From NCBI RefSeq assembly GCF_012275515.1, contig NZ_JAAZQL010000017.1:1-33923 (forward strand): a stretch of 33,923 nucleotides of DNA, given 5' to 3'. This document shows, in pieces, positions 24,086-32,071 of this stretch; positions within the stretch are counted from its first letter, which is position 1, and each line of letters starts with the position of its first letter. The notes beneath the pieces were generated by a model. That model had not been told where the DNA came from. It searched no databases and saw nothing but the letters and a program-made list of their open reading frames with translations. The position numbers and the translations under genes are program-made. Source of the stretch: Novosphingobium sp. SG707. GTDB taxonomy: Bacteria > Pseudomonadota > Alphaproteobacteria > Sphingomonadales > Sphingomonadaceae.

Positions 24086-24327
24086 TTATGCCTCCGGCGG
24101 GCAAAGGGCTTCGATCCCTTTGCAATCCCGTTAATGGGTGGCGCTCCATCGCAGACGGAAGGCCATGCGGCGGAGCTGGTATTATAGCCTGCGGCGCGGC
24201 AAAGGAGCGCCAAAAGCGCCGCAGGCCTTACAATTCAAACGGCGCGCCCGACACCAAAGGCCGAACCCGACACGCCACGCAGACAGTAAAGGGAGCGCGA
24301 GGGTCTAGACCCTCGCATCTATCCCTT
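24086..24327. repeat. Palindromic intergenic element, copy 2 (inside the his operon)
   Basis: The copy starts TTATGCCTCCGGCGGGCAAAG at the hisF side. It contains the arms GCCTGCGGCGC (24187-24197) and GCGCCGCAGGC (24216-24226) and the same 19-base block as copy 1 at 24250-24268. The far end has lost the usual GGAGGCA terminus and instead has a perfect 20-base palindrome (24297-24316) nested in AAGGGA/TCCCTT. It fills nearly the whole hisA-hisF gap and overlaps the hisA stop by two bases. Confidence 0.85.
24289..24327 (-). terminator. Strong hairpin right after hisA
   Basis: GCGAGGGTCT/AGACCCTCGC (24297-24316) is a perfect palindrome flanked by AAGGGA (24289-24294) and TCCCTT (24322-24327). 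It begins at the hisA stop codon. There is no T-run, so it may be an attenuator or RNA-stability element between hisA and hisF rather than a full terminator. Confidence 0.45.
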
Positions 24328-25054
24328 ACTCCTTATTCGCCATCGCAATCGCCGCAGCCAGATCGAGCTTGCCCTCGAACAAAGCCCGACCCGTAATCAC
24401 ACCCTCAATCCCATCCTCTGCATGCAAAGCCAGCAACCGGATATCATCCAGCCCCTTGACCCCTCCGCTCGCGATCACGGGAATATTCACCCGGCGCGCC
24501 AGATCGACGGTCGCCTCGATATTGGCGCCCTTCAGCAGGCCATCGCGGCCAATGTCGGTAAACAGCAGCGAGGCCACGCCCGCATCCTCGAACCGGCGGG
24601 CCAGATCGACCACGGCCACATCCGACACATCGGCCCAGCCCTGCGTCGCCACGAAACCATCGCGCGCGTCCACGGCCACGACGATGCCTCCGGGGAACTC
24701 CTTGGCCATATCCTTGACGAATTCGGGGTCCTTCAGCGCCGCCGTGCCCATTACCACGCGCGACACGCCAAGGTTGAACCAGCCCTCGACCGATTCGCGC
24801 GTGCGGATGCCCCCGCCCAATTGCACATGGCCCTCAAAGCTTTGCAGGATCGCCTCAACCGCCTCGCGGTTTTCCGCCCGGCCCGCAAACGAACCGTCCA
24901 GATCGACTACATGCAGGAACTGGCTGCCCGCATCGGCAAAGATCTGCGCCTGCGCGGCCGGGTTGTCGCCATAGACCGTGGCGCGGTCCATATCGCCCTC
25001 GGCCAGACGGACGACCTGACCACCCTTGAGGTCGATGGCGGGAAAAACGATCAT
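24326..25054 (-). CDS. hisA: ProFAR isomerase
   Basis: The 242-residue (beta-alpha)8 barrel is HisA. The general base Asp8 is in VFPAIDLKGGQVVRL and the second Asp in VVAVDARDGFVATQGW; phosphate-binding loops are LGGGIRT and IASGGVKGLDD. It carries out the Amadori rearrangement of ProFAR to PRFAR. It starts one base after the hisH stop. Downstream, hisF follows after the 244-base repeat-filled gap, an unusual interruption for this gene pair. Confidence 0.97.
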   Translation of the reverse strand: MIVFPAIDLKGGQVVRLAEGDMDRATVYGDNPAAQAQIFADAGSQFLHVVDLDGSFAGRAENREAVEAILQSFEGHVQLGGGIRTRESVEGWFNLGVSRVVMGTAALKDPEFVKDMAKEFPGGIVVAVDARDGFVATQGWADVSDVAVVDLARRFEDAGVASLLFTDIGRDGLLKGANIEATVDLARRVNIPVIASGGVKGLDDIRLLALHAEDGIEGVITGRALFEGKLDLAAAIAMANKE

Positions 25055-25055
25055 C

Positions 25056-25676
25056 TTACGGATTCCATGTCAGAAAGCGGGAGAGCAGGTCCAGCCCATA
25101 GGACTGGCTCTTCTCGGGGTGAAATTGCACGCCAAGAATATTGTCGCGCCCGACAGCGGCGGTCACGCCCCCGCCATGGTCGGTCATGGCCACGATATGA
25201 TGGCCATCCTCGGCGACAAATTCATAGGAATGCAGGAAATAGGCCTCGCCCGGCTCGATCAGCGGGGCGTGGGGTTGGACGCCCACATCGTTCCATCCCA
25301 TATGCGGGACCTTGATGGTGGGATCGGCGCGCTCCATCAGGCGCACTTCGCCCGGAATCCAGCCCAGCCCCTCGGTAATGCCATGCTCAACGCCGCGCGT
25401 GGCCAGCAATTGCATACCCACGCAAATGCCGAGGAAAGGCGCCTCGCCCACCAGCACGCGCTCCTCCATCGCGGCGACAAGGCCGGGGATCGCGCGCAGC
25501 CCTTGCGCACAGGCCTTGAACGAGCCGACGCCCGGCAGCACGATCCGGTCGGCTGCGCGCACCACATCGGGGTCGGCGGTGATCTTCACCGCTTCGGCCC
25601 CGGCGGCCTTCAGCGCATTGGCCACCGAATGCAGGTTGCCCGCGCCATAGTCGATCAGGGCCAATACTTCAGCCAT
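25056..25676 (-). CDS. hisH: Imidazole glycerol phosphate synthase, glutaminase subunit
   Basis: The 206-residue class-I glutamine amidotransferase is HisH. The nucleophile Cys85 is in LGICVGMQLL, and His186 and Glu188 are in VQFHPEKSQ, completing the triad. N-terminal LIDYGAGNLHSVANAL is diagnostic for HisH. It supplies ammonia to HisF. It overlaps the end of hisB by eight bases and is followed by hisA after one base. Confidence 0.97.
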   Translation of the reverse strand: MAEVLALIDYGAGNLHSVANALKAAGAEAVKITADPDVVRAADRIVLPGVGSFKACAQGLRAIPGLVAAMEERVLVGEAPFLGICVGMQLLATRGVEHGITEGLGWIPGEVRLMERADPTIKVPHMGWNDVGVQPHAPLIEPGEAYFLHSYEFVAEDGHHIVAMTDHGGGVTAAVGRDNILGVQFHPEKSQSYGLDLLSRFLTWNP

Positions 25677-26277
25677 TCAGAGTCCCATCCCCAAGCAGCC
25701 CCTTGGTCGAAGGCACCGCCCCGCCCTTGCGCGGGTCCAGCTCGACCGCCGTGCGCAGCGCGCGGGCAAGGCCCTTGTAGATGCCTTCGATGATATGGTG
25801 GTTGTTCTGGCCATAGAGCACTTCGATGTGCAGCGTAATACCGGCGGCCTGAGCAAAGGAATGGAACCAGTGCTCGAACAGTTCAGTGTCCATCTCGCCC
25901 AGCTTGTGGACGGTGAAAGCAGCCTTCCACACCAGCCAGGGACGGCCCGAAATATCAAGAGCCACGCGGGCCAGCGCCTCGTCCATCGGCGAATAGACCT
26001 GACCATAGCGGCCGATCCCGGCTTTATCGCCAAGGGCTGCAGAAACGGCCTGGCCGATGGCGATGCCGCAATCCTCGACCGTATGATGCTGGTCGACATG
26101 CAGGTCGCCCTTGATCTTCACGGTCATGTCGATCAGCGAGTGGCGCGACAATTGCTCCACCATATGGTCAAGAAAGCCGATGCCGGTTGAGACATCATAC
26201 TTCCCCGATCCATCGAGGTTCACTTCCACGAGAATATCGGTCTCGTGCGTCTTGCGGGCGATACGGGCGGTGCGCAT
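25669..26277 (-). CDS. hisB: Imidazoleglycerol-phosphate dehydratase
   Basis: The 202-residue monofunctional HisB has the duplicated metal-binding motifs of the family: GFLDHMVEQLSRHS, VDQHHTVEDCGIAIG, HWFHSFAQAAG and NNHHIIEGIYKGLARAL. It dehydrates imidazole glycerol phosphate. It is the first gene of the his run. The start ATG 26277 has only a weak upstream AGG, and a promoter-like pair ends six bases upstream, so the message may be leaderless. Confidence 0.97.
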   Translation of the reverse strand: MRTARIARKTHETDILVEVNLDGSGKYDVSTGIGFLDHMVEQLSRHSLIDMTVKIKGDLHVDQHHTVEDCGIAIGQAVSAALGDKAGIGRYGQVYSPMDEALARVALDISGRPWLVWKAAFTVHKLGEMDTELFEHWFHSFAQAAGITLHIEVLYGQNNHHIIEGIYKGLARALRTAVELDPRKGGAVPSTKGLLGDGTLNG

Positions 26278-26283
26278 GGCGTG

Positions 26284-26311
26284 CCTATATACCCGTCGGC
26301 GTCGCGATCAA
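26284..26311 (-). promoter_or_regulatory. Candidate his-operon promoter
   Basis: On the minus strand TTGATC (26311-26306) and TATAGG (26289-26284) are 16 bases apart. Transcription would begin about at the hisB ATG (26277). The -10 match is moderate; this is the best candidate in the 94-base gap to sspB. Confidence 0.35.
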
Positions 26312-26371
26312 CCGGTTTTGCGGCGATAATCCCCTCTTGACCCGCAGGCCCCCAAGCGCCACTTGAGAGCC

Positions 26372-26869
26372 ATGACCGACGATACGCCCGACAGCCTGAT
26401 CCCCTATGATGAAATCGTGCAGGAAGCGCTGCGCGCCGTGGTGGGCCGCGTGCTCGGCCAGGTGGCCAGCACGGGCGGTTCTCTGCCGGGCAATCACCAT
26501 TTCTACATCACTTTCAAGACTCAGGCGCCGGGCGTCGACATTCCCGCCCATCTCAAAACCCGATTCCCCGATGAAATGACCATCGTGCTCCAGAACAAGT
26601 TCTGGGATCTGAACGTGGGCGAGGATCATTTCTCGGTCGGGCTGACCTTCAATCAGGTGCCCGCCATTCTGGTGATTCCCTTTGGCGCGATCACCGCCTT
26701 TGTCGATCCGGCGGTCGATTTCGGCCTCCAGTTTCAGGCCACGGTCGAGGATCTGGAACCCGAACTTCACGATCAGGCCGAAAACGATTCGCCCGGCTCC
26801 GACGCCCCCATCGCAACCAGCGAGGACGGCTCGAATGTCGTCACGGTGGATTTCGGCCGCAAGAAGTAG
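26372..26869 (+). CDS. sspB: SspB-type ClpXP adaptor
   Basis: The 165-residue product is the alphaproteobacterial SspB: YDEIVQEALRAVVGRVLGQV, HHFYITFKTQAPGVDIPAHL, and EMTIVLQNKFWDLNV, followed by VPFGAITAFVDPAVDFGLQF-like sequence (here IPFGAITAFVDPAVDF). It delivers ssrA-tagged proteins to ClpXP. An acidic flexible linker ends in the ClpX-binding tail VVTVDFGRKK. ATG 26372 is preferred to the TTG at 26363. It is divergent from hisB. Confidence 0.94.
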   Translation: MTDDTPDSLIPYDEIVQEALRAVVGRVLGQVASTGGSLPGNHHFYITFKTQAPGVDIPAHLKTRFPDEMTIVLQNKFWDLNVGEDHFSVGLTFNQVPAILVIPFGAITAFVDPAVDFGLQFQATVEDLEPELHDQAENDSPGSDAPIATSEDGSNVVTVDFGRKK

Positions 26870-26875
26870 ATCGGC

Positions 26876-27139
26876 ATGAGCGCGCCCAAACTCTCCAGCC
26901 TGATCCGCCGGAACGGCCAGTCGCTGGTCAGGAAGGCCGTGGATACGATCATCGTGCAGGACAAGGCGGATGGTCAGCAGCGCATCTCGCTGCCCCGCAA
27001 GATCGCCGGTTTCGCGCTGACGAAACTGGCCACGCGGTCGGTGCCGGGCGCCATTCTGGTCGGCGGCGTGCTGCTGGCCAAGCACCTGCATGACCGCAAG
27101 CAGGAACGCAAAAAGGGCGAGGACGAAGGGGGCGAATAA
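26876..27139 (+). CDS. Small basic hypothetical protein
   Basis: The 87-residue product starts six bases after sspB. It is rich in Lys/Arg, with one weakly hydrophobic segment near residues 56-70 (PGAILVGGVLLAKHL) and a charged tail (DRKQERKKGEDEGGE). It may be membrane-associated. Codon use matches the neighbours and the position in a tight plus-strand run supports a real gene. No family is recognised. Confidence 0.6.
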   Translation: MSAPKLSSLIRRNGQSLVRKAVDTIIVQDKADGQQRISLPRKIAGFALTKLATRSVPGAILVGGVLLAKHLHDRKQERKKGEDEGGE

Positions 27140-27182
27140 ACAGCCCTCTTGATCGCGCGGCGATGTTGCGGCATCGGACGCC

Positions 27183-27863
27183 ATGGCTCCTGACTCGCAC
27201 GATCTGCACCACACCGACCACCACCACCCCGACCTGCACCGTCGCGGGCTGATGTTCATCCTGTCCAGCCCCTCGGGCACCGGCAAGACCACCATTGCCC
27301 GCCGCCTGCTGGCCGAAGATCATGCGATCAACCCCTCTGTTTCGGCCACCACCCGCACGCCCCGCCCCGGCGAGGTCGATGGCGTGGATTACTTCTTCGT
27401 CAGCCAGCAAGAATTCGACAGCATGGCCGAAAATGACGAATTCTATGAATGGGCAGAGGTTTTCGGCAATTGCTACGGCACGCCCAAGGCCCATATCCGC
27501 GCCGGGCTGAAACACGGCAAGGACTTCCTCTTCGACATCGACTGGCAGGGCACGCAGCAGCTCTATCAAAAGGACGCGCAGGACGTAGTCCGCGTCTTCC
27601 TCCTGCCGCCCAGCATCGAGGAACTGCACCGCCGCCTTTCCGGCCGCGGCACCGACAGCGCCGAGGTCATCAACGCCCGCATGGACCGCGCCCGCGCCGA
27701 AATCAGCCACTGGGACGCCTATGACTATGTCGTGGTGAACGAGGATCTGGACGAGTGCTATGAGCAGGTGAAGCTGATTCTGGCCGCCGAGCGTTTACGC
27801 CGCAAGCGTCAGACGGGGTTGATCCCGTTTGTGCGCGGGTTGTTGCGCACCAAGCATGGGTGA
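27183..27863 (+). CDS. gmk: Guanylate kinase
   Basis: The 226-residue product converts GMP to GDP with ATP. The P-loop SSPSGTGKTT is at residues 28-37, the GMP-binding part reads SATTRTPRPGEVDGVDYFF, and the lid segment follows YGTPKAHI (FDIDWQGTQQL). The ~20-residue N-terminal extension is unusually His/Asp-rich (SHDLHHTDHHHPDLH) and could bind metal. No ribosome binding site is obvious at ATG 27183; a start closer to the P-loop is possible. A repeat element follows. Confidence 0.95.
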   Translation: MAPDSHDLHHTDHHHPDLHRRGLMFILSSPSGTGKTTIARRLLAEDHAINPSVSATTRTPRPGEVDGVDYFFVSQQEFDSMAENDEFYEWAEVFGNCYGTPKAHIRAGLKHGKDFLFDIDWQGTQQLYQKDAQDVVRVFLLPPSIEELHRRLSGRGTDSAEVINARMDRARAEISHWDAYDYVVVNEDLDECYEQVKLILAAERLRRKRQTGLIPFVRGLLRTKHG

Positions 27864-27885
27864 GGGTTTGCGGGGTTAAGCAGTG

Positions 27886-28120
27886 TGCCTCCGGCGGGCA
27901 AAGGGACTCGTCCCTTTGCAATCCCGTTAATGGGGTGGTGTAGGGTTGGCAGCGGGGCGCCAGGACCAAGGTTTTGAAAGCCTGCGGCGCCTTGCGCTTA
28001 TCGGCGCCGCAGGCTTTAAAATCCAAACCCCGCGTCCGACACCCATTGGCCGAACCTATAGCGCAACCTCGACAGTACCGGGATTGCAAAGGGACGAGTC
28101 CCTTTGCCCGCCGGAGGCAC
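27886..28120. repeat. Palindromic intergenic element, copy 3, with perfect 42-bp terminal inverted repeats
   Basis: The first 42 bases (27886-27927) and the last 42 (28079-28120) are exact inverse copies, each also containing a short AAAGGGA/TCCCTTT hairpin. The centre has a 15-bp stem (27977-27991 with 28003-28017) carrying the family arms GCCTGCGGCGC and GCGCCGCAGGC. The conserved block appears in variant form at 28038-28056. The element lies between gmk and the YhhQ-type gene. Size and ends resemble a MITE, but no target-site duplication is obvious. Confidence 0.9.
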
Positions 28121-28164
28121 CTTACCCCCCTCTTGCGCCATAAAAACCCGCCAGCTACATCCCC

Positions 28165-28836
28165 ATGATGAATCAGCCCAGAACCGCCCCCAACATTCCG
28201 CTTTCGCTCTTTGCCGGCTCGCTGCTTTACGGCGGCCTGTGCGTTCTGGCGGGGGTTTTGGGAACCAAGATTGCCGATCTTGGCACATGGCCGGTCCTTG
28301 GCAATCTGGCGGTGGAGAGCGGAATTTTTGCTTTCCTGATCCTTGTCGTGCTGGGCAGTGCGACGGCTGAGCTGCATGGTACGGCCACCGCCAACCGGCT
28401 GGTTCGCTTTGGTTTTGTGCCGCTGATCGTGTCGATGGCGCTGCTGATGATCGTCATCCACGCCGTGCCTCCCGCGCCTTTCTGGCCTGATCAGCCCGCC
28501 TTTGCCCATCTGCTGGGTCAGGGCGCGCGGATGCAGTTTGCCGGGCTTTGCTCCTATGGCACCTCGCAGACGCTTAATGTCTATGTCTTTTCCCGCCTTG
28601 CGGCCGGGCGCGAGGGGCGGCTGCTCTGGGTCCGCGCCTGGCTGGCCAGCCTGCTCAGCCAGGTGGTTGATACGCTGATCTTCATCACTATCAGCTTTTA
28701 CGGCGTGCTCGACCTCGGCCCGCTGATGAAGGGGCAGATCATCTCCAAGCTGGTGCTCTCCACGATCATGGTCCCGCCGCTGATCTATCTGTTTGTGGCG
28801 CTCGGTCGCTGGCTGGATCGCGAAAAGCCCGCGTAA
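28165..28836 (+). CDS. Queuosine-precursor transporter, VUT/YhhQ type
   Basis: The 223-residue inner-membrane protein has six hydrophobic segments. The blocks AELHGTATANRLVRFGF, LCSYGTSQTLNVYVFSRL and SLLSQVVDTLIFITISFYG are those of the YhhQ/COG1738 family, which imports the queuosine precursor preQ0 or preQ1 for tRNA modification. Family membership is clear; transport of preQ0/preQ1 is inferred from the family. Start ATG 28165 or 28168. Confidence 0.85.
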   Translation: MMNQPRTAPNIPLSLFAGSLLYGGLCVLAGVLGTKIADLGTWPVLGNLAVESGIFAFLILVVLGSATAELHGTATANRLVRFGFVPLIVSMALLMIVIHAVPPAPFWPDQPAFAHLLGQGARMQFAGLCSYGTSQTLNVYVFSRLAAGREGRLLWVRAWLASLLSQVVDTLIFITISFYGVLDLGPLMKGQIISKLVLSTIMVPPLIYLFVALGRWLDREKPA

Positions 28837-28878
28837 AAAACACTTCTATTCCGCCAAAAGCGCGGTAAACGGCGCCCC

Positions 28879-29790
28879 ATGAACGAATCCACCACAACCC
28901 TGCTCGCCAAAGCCGAAACGCTGATTGAGGCCCTGCCCTATCTCAAGCGTTACGAAGGGCGAACCTTTGTCGTAAAATACGGCGGCCATGCGATGGGCGA
29001 TCCCGCGCTGGCGCAGGATTTTGCCGAGGATATCGTGCTTTTGAAGGCCGTGGGCATCAACCCCGTGGTGGTCCATGGCGGCGGTCCGCAGATCGGGCGG
29101 ATGCTCAAGGCGCTCGGCATCGAATCGCAATTCGTCAACGGCTTGCGCGTGACCGACAAGGCCACCGCCGAGGTTGCCGAAATGGTGCTTTCCGGCGCGA
29201 TCAACAAGGAACTGGTGAGCTGGATCAGCAAAGCGGGCGGCAAGGCCGTCGGCATTTCCGGCAAGGACGGCGCGCTGGTCACCGCCCGCAAGGTCGAGGC
29301 GCAAAAGCTGGGCAAGGCGATCGAGGACCCCGACAGCGGCGAGGCCATCGTGGTGGACCTCGGCTATGTGGGCGAGCCTGATCATATCGACACCTCGATT
29401 CTGGAAACCCTGTCGAGCGCGGGCCTGATCCCGGTCATCGCCCCCATCGCGGTGGGCCATGACGGCGAAACCTATAATATCAACGCCGACACGATGGCGG
29501 GCGCGATTGCCGCCGCGATCGGCGCTGCCCGCCTGTTCCTGCTCACCGACGTTCCGGGCGTGCTGGACAAGGACAAGAACCTGCTGACCGATCTGACGCC
29601 CGCCGACATTGAGGCGCTGGCCGAAGATGGCACGATCAGCGGCGGCATGATCCCCAAGCTTGCCACCTGCACCCATGCGGTTGAGGCCGGATGCGAAGCG
29701 GCCGTCGTACTGGATGGCCGCGTTCCCCATGCCATGTTGCTCGAATTCTTCACCAGCAAGGGCGCAGGCACGCTGATCCGCAAGGCGTAA
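28879..29790 (+). CDS. argB: Acetylglutamate kinase
   Basis: The 303-residue amino-acid-kinase-fold protein phosphorylates N-acetylglutamate, the second step of arginine synthesis. Landmarks are the nucleotide-binding FVVKYGGHAMGD, the substrate loop VVHGGGPQIGRML, and LTDVPGVLDKDKNLL with GGMIPKLATCTHAVEAG, typical of arginine-sensitive hexameric ArgB. The N-terminal helix (ETLIEALPYLKRYEGRTF) also fits the feedback-inhibited form. It ends three bases before a convergent gene. Confidence 0.97.
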   Translation: MNESTTTLLAKAETLIEALPYLKRYEGRTFVVKYGGHAMGDPALAQDFAEDIVLLKAVGINPVVVHGGGPQIGRMLKALGIESQFVNGLRVTDKATAEVAEMVLSGAINKELVSWISKAGGKAVGISGKDGALVTARKVEAQKLGKAIEDPDSGEAIVVDLGYVGEPDHIDTSILETLSSAGLIPVIAPIAVGHDGETYNINADTMAGAIAAAIGAARLFLLTDVPGVLDKDKNLLTDLTPADIEALAEDGTISGGMIPKLATCTHAVEAGCEAAVVLDGRVPHAMLLEFFTSKGAGTLIRKA

Positions 29791-29793
29791 GCC

Positions 29794-30669
29794 TCAGGCG
29801 TTTGTCCAATTCACGCGATTGATGTAGAACGAGCGCACCGGCTCGCCTGCGGCGTTGCGGGCCGGATAAAACGTGGCGCGCCGGCTCAGCACATCGCATG
29901 TGGCCTTGCGCAAACGCTCGTCGGCAATCGCCGTCAGAATGGTGCAGTCCGCGACCTTGCCCTCAATGGTCACATCCAGACGGAACAAAACCGACCCCAC
30001 TGGGGAATCCTTGGCCAACAACCGAAACGGAGCATCAAGGAAGGTAATCCACCTTTCCGGGCTGACCGTTGGCGTGGCTGCGGTTTTCAGCGCGGCTTGC
30101 TCCTTGGAATCATAGCCCCAACTGTTGACCAACCCCACGGTGCATGAGCGCAAGGCCAACATGGGATATTTGAGAGAGCCGGTGGCCAGTCGGAACCATA
30201 GCCCCGTGGGCGCGGAAAATAGGATCGAGGTAACGGCCTCTTCCTGCTCGGGCGTCACAGGCGGCACATCCTGCATCACCTTGCCGCGCGCAGCAACCGC
30301 AGGCACGAGGCGCAGATTTGGCGCCACCATCATCGGGACACCATCCGCGCTACCTCCCAGAGCGTCGGCTTTATCCAGCCCTTGACCAAAACCGATAGAA
30401 ATTGTGTTTTTCAAGTGATTAAGATGGAAACGGTTGCTGATCAGGCGAACTTCCAGCTCATCGCCAAGCGAATAGCGGTACATCTGCAACGTAATCGCCT
30501 GATCGCCTTCACCAAATCTGGCGCCTATCGCACAATATTGCTTGTCCGCGTCCAGCACCCATTGGCCATTGCGCTGTAATTCTATGGTTTTTGCCGGCGC
30601 GTTTTGCGCCGCCAATACCGGGCGGCCCATCAGCACGGCCAAGCACACCAGAACGATCGCCCTCATCAA
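29794..30669 (-). CDS. Exported protein with TonB-C-like domain
   Basis: The 291-residue product has a signal peptide (MMRAIVLVCLAVLMGRPVLA, cleavage near AQN). A middle part of unknown fold includes ADKQYCAIGARFGEGDQ. The C-terminal region (about residues 220-288) reads like a TonB carboxy-terminal domain: RLDVTIEGKVADCTILTA, then LRKATCDVLSRRATFYPARN and GEPVRSFYINRVNW. There is no N-terminal membrane anchor or Pro-rich spacer, so it is not an energy transducer like TonB itself. It may bind an outer-membrane partner in the periplasm. Confidence 0.75.
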   Translation of the reverse strand: MMRAIVLVCLAVLMGRPVLAAQNAPAKTIELQRNGQWVLDADKQYCAIGARFGEGDQAITLQMYRYSLGDELEVRLISNRFHLNHLKNTISIGFGQGLDKADALGGSADGVPMMVAPNLRLVPAVAARGKVMQDVPPVTPEQEEAVTSILFSAPTGLWFRLATGSLKYPMLALRSCTVGLVNSWGYDSKEQAALKTAATPTVSPERWITFLDAPFRLLAKDSPVGSVLFRLDVTIEGKVADCTILTAIADERLRKATCDVLSRRATFYPARNAAGEPVRSFYINRVNWTNA

Positions 30670-30767
30670 AACCCCTCATCGACCATCACCACACTTGTCG
30701 CCGATCAGGCTAACGGGCAGCAGTGCGCAAAACAAGGCGGGCAAGTCCATAAGGCCCCTTGCCAAAT

Positions 30768-30786
30768 TTGTAAGCAACACTTACAA
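30768..30786. promoter_or_regulatory. Palindrome in the yggT upstream region
   Basis: TTGTAAG-CAACA-CTTACAA is a perfect 7-bp inverted repeat in the ~197-base gap between divergent genes. It could be an operator for the plus-strand yggT-folD run or the minus-strand TonB-C protein gene. No regulator gene is adjacent. Confidence 0.4.
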
Positions 30787-30866
30787 TCCTTCCTCAGCGC
30801 TCCGGTTGCGCGCGTGGTCTGCCTCGGCTAGGCCACACGCTCTGCCATTGGGAGAGGAAGCGCCCC

Positions 30867-31160
30867 GTGATTAACGAAGTGATTATCCCCATTCTTCTGC
30901 TGTTGGCCGACATCGTGTCAACGGCGGTGTTGGTGCAGGTTGTTCTCGGGCTGCTGATCAGCTTCAACGTCGTAAACCTGCATAATCCGCTGGTTTCCGG
31001 CATCTGGCAGGCGCTCAACGCGATTCTGGAGCCGCTTTTGAGGCCGATCCGCCGGTTCATGCCTCACACCGGCTTTATCGACCTTTCGCCGATGGCGCTG
31101 CTGGTGCTGATTCGCATCGTCATCATCTTGCTGGTTTACATTGGGAATCATTACGGATGA
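30867..31160 (+). CDS. YggT-family membrane protein
   Basis: The 97-residue product has two hydrophobic segments and the family block PLLRPIRRFMPHTGFIDLSP between them. YggT proteins are small inner-membrane proteins, in some bacteria linked to cell division and cation homeostasis. It starts with GTG 30867, preceded by GGAGAGGAAG, and its stop overlaps the folD ATG (ATGA). Confidence 0.9.
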   Translation: MINEVIIPILLLLADIVSTAVLVQVVLGLLISFNVVNLHNPLVSGIWQALNAILEPLLRPIRRFMPHTGFIDLSPMALLVLIRIVIILLVYIGNHYG

Positions 31161-32071
31161 GCGAGAACAAAATTATCGACGGGAAGGAATTTGCAGAAAG
31201 GCTCCGCGCGCGTATCGGCGTGCTGGCCGGTGAATTCGAAGCCAAGGCCGGTCGCAAGGCGGGCCTGGCCGTGGTGCTGGTGGGCGAGGATCCGGCCAGC
31301 CAGGTCTATGTGTCCTCCAAGGGCAAGCAGACCGTGGCCGCGGGCATGAACAGCTTTGAACACAAGCTGCCCGCCGATGCCAGCGAGGAAGAACTGCTGG
31401 CCGTGGTAGAAAAGCTCAATGCCGATCCTGCAGTTGACGGCATTCTGGTTCAGCTTCCCCTGCCCCGCCATATGGACGAGCAGAAGGTGATCGCCACCAT
31501 CGACCCGGACAAGGATGTCGATGGTTTCCACGTCACCAATGCGGGCCGTCTGGCCGTGGGTCAGGCCGGCTATGTGCCTTGCACGCCGCTGGGCTGTCTG
31601 ATGCTGCTCGAAGACCGTCTGGGCGATCTCAAGGGACTCAACGCCGTGGTCATCGGGCGCAGCAACATTGTGGGCAAGCCCATGGCGCAACTGCTGCTTT
31701 CGGCCAATTGCACCGTCACCATCGCGCATCGCCACACCAAGGATCTGGCCGATATCGTGCGGCGCAGCGACATTGTCGTGGCGGCCGTTGGCGTGCCCGA
31801 AATGGTCAAGGGCGACTGGATCAAGCCGGGCGCGACCGTGATCGACGTGGGCATCAATCGTCTGCCCCCCGCCGAGGGCAAGACCAAGGGTCGGATCGTG
31901 GGCGATGTCGATTATCAAGGCGCTGTTCAGGTGGCGGGCGCCATCACCCCGGTGCCGGGCGGCGTTGGCCCCATGACGATTGCGGTGCTGCTGCGCAATG
32001 CGCTGGTGGCCGCCTATGCGCATGAAGGTCTGACGCTGGCCACTGCCGACCTGCCGGAGCATTCGATCTGA
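31157..32071 (+). CDS. folD: Methylene-THF dehydrogenase/cyclohydrolase FolD
   Basis: The 304-residue product carries both one-carbon activities that interconvert methylene-, methenyl- and formyl-tetrahydrofolate. Catalytic Tyr51 and Lys55 are in YVSSKGKQ. Family signatures are VDGILVQLPLPRHMDE, the NADP-binding VIGRSNIVGKPMAQLLL, and the C-terminal PVPGGVGPMTIAVLLRN. It overlaps yggT by four bases at its start and shares one base with the next ATG at its end (TGATG). Confidence 0.97.
   Translation: MSENKIIDGKEFAERLRARIGVLAGEFEAKAGRKAGLAVVLVGEDPASQVYVSSKGKQTVAAGMNSFEHKLPADASEEELLAVVEKLNADPAVDGILVQLPLPRHMDEQKVIATIDPDKDVDGFHVTNAGRLAVGQAGYVPCTPLGCLMLLEDRLGDLKGLNAVVIGRSNIVGKPMAQLLLSANCTVTIAHRHTKDLADIVRRSDIVVAAVGVPEMVKGDWIKPGATVIDVGINRLPPAEGKTKGRIVGDVDYQGAVQVAGAITPVPGGVGPMTIAVLLRNALVAAYAHEGLTLATADLPEHSI

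Noticed and set aside
24082..24213. N-terminal extension of HisF by 44 codons
   Set aside because: The extra residues are a translation of the repeat element; HisF homologues start at MTVRIRVIPC.
27703..28509. A 268-codon minus-strand frame spanning copy 3 of the repeat
   Set aside because: It is a read-through of the repeat and shadows of gmk and the transporter; no protein features.
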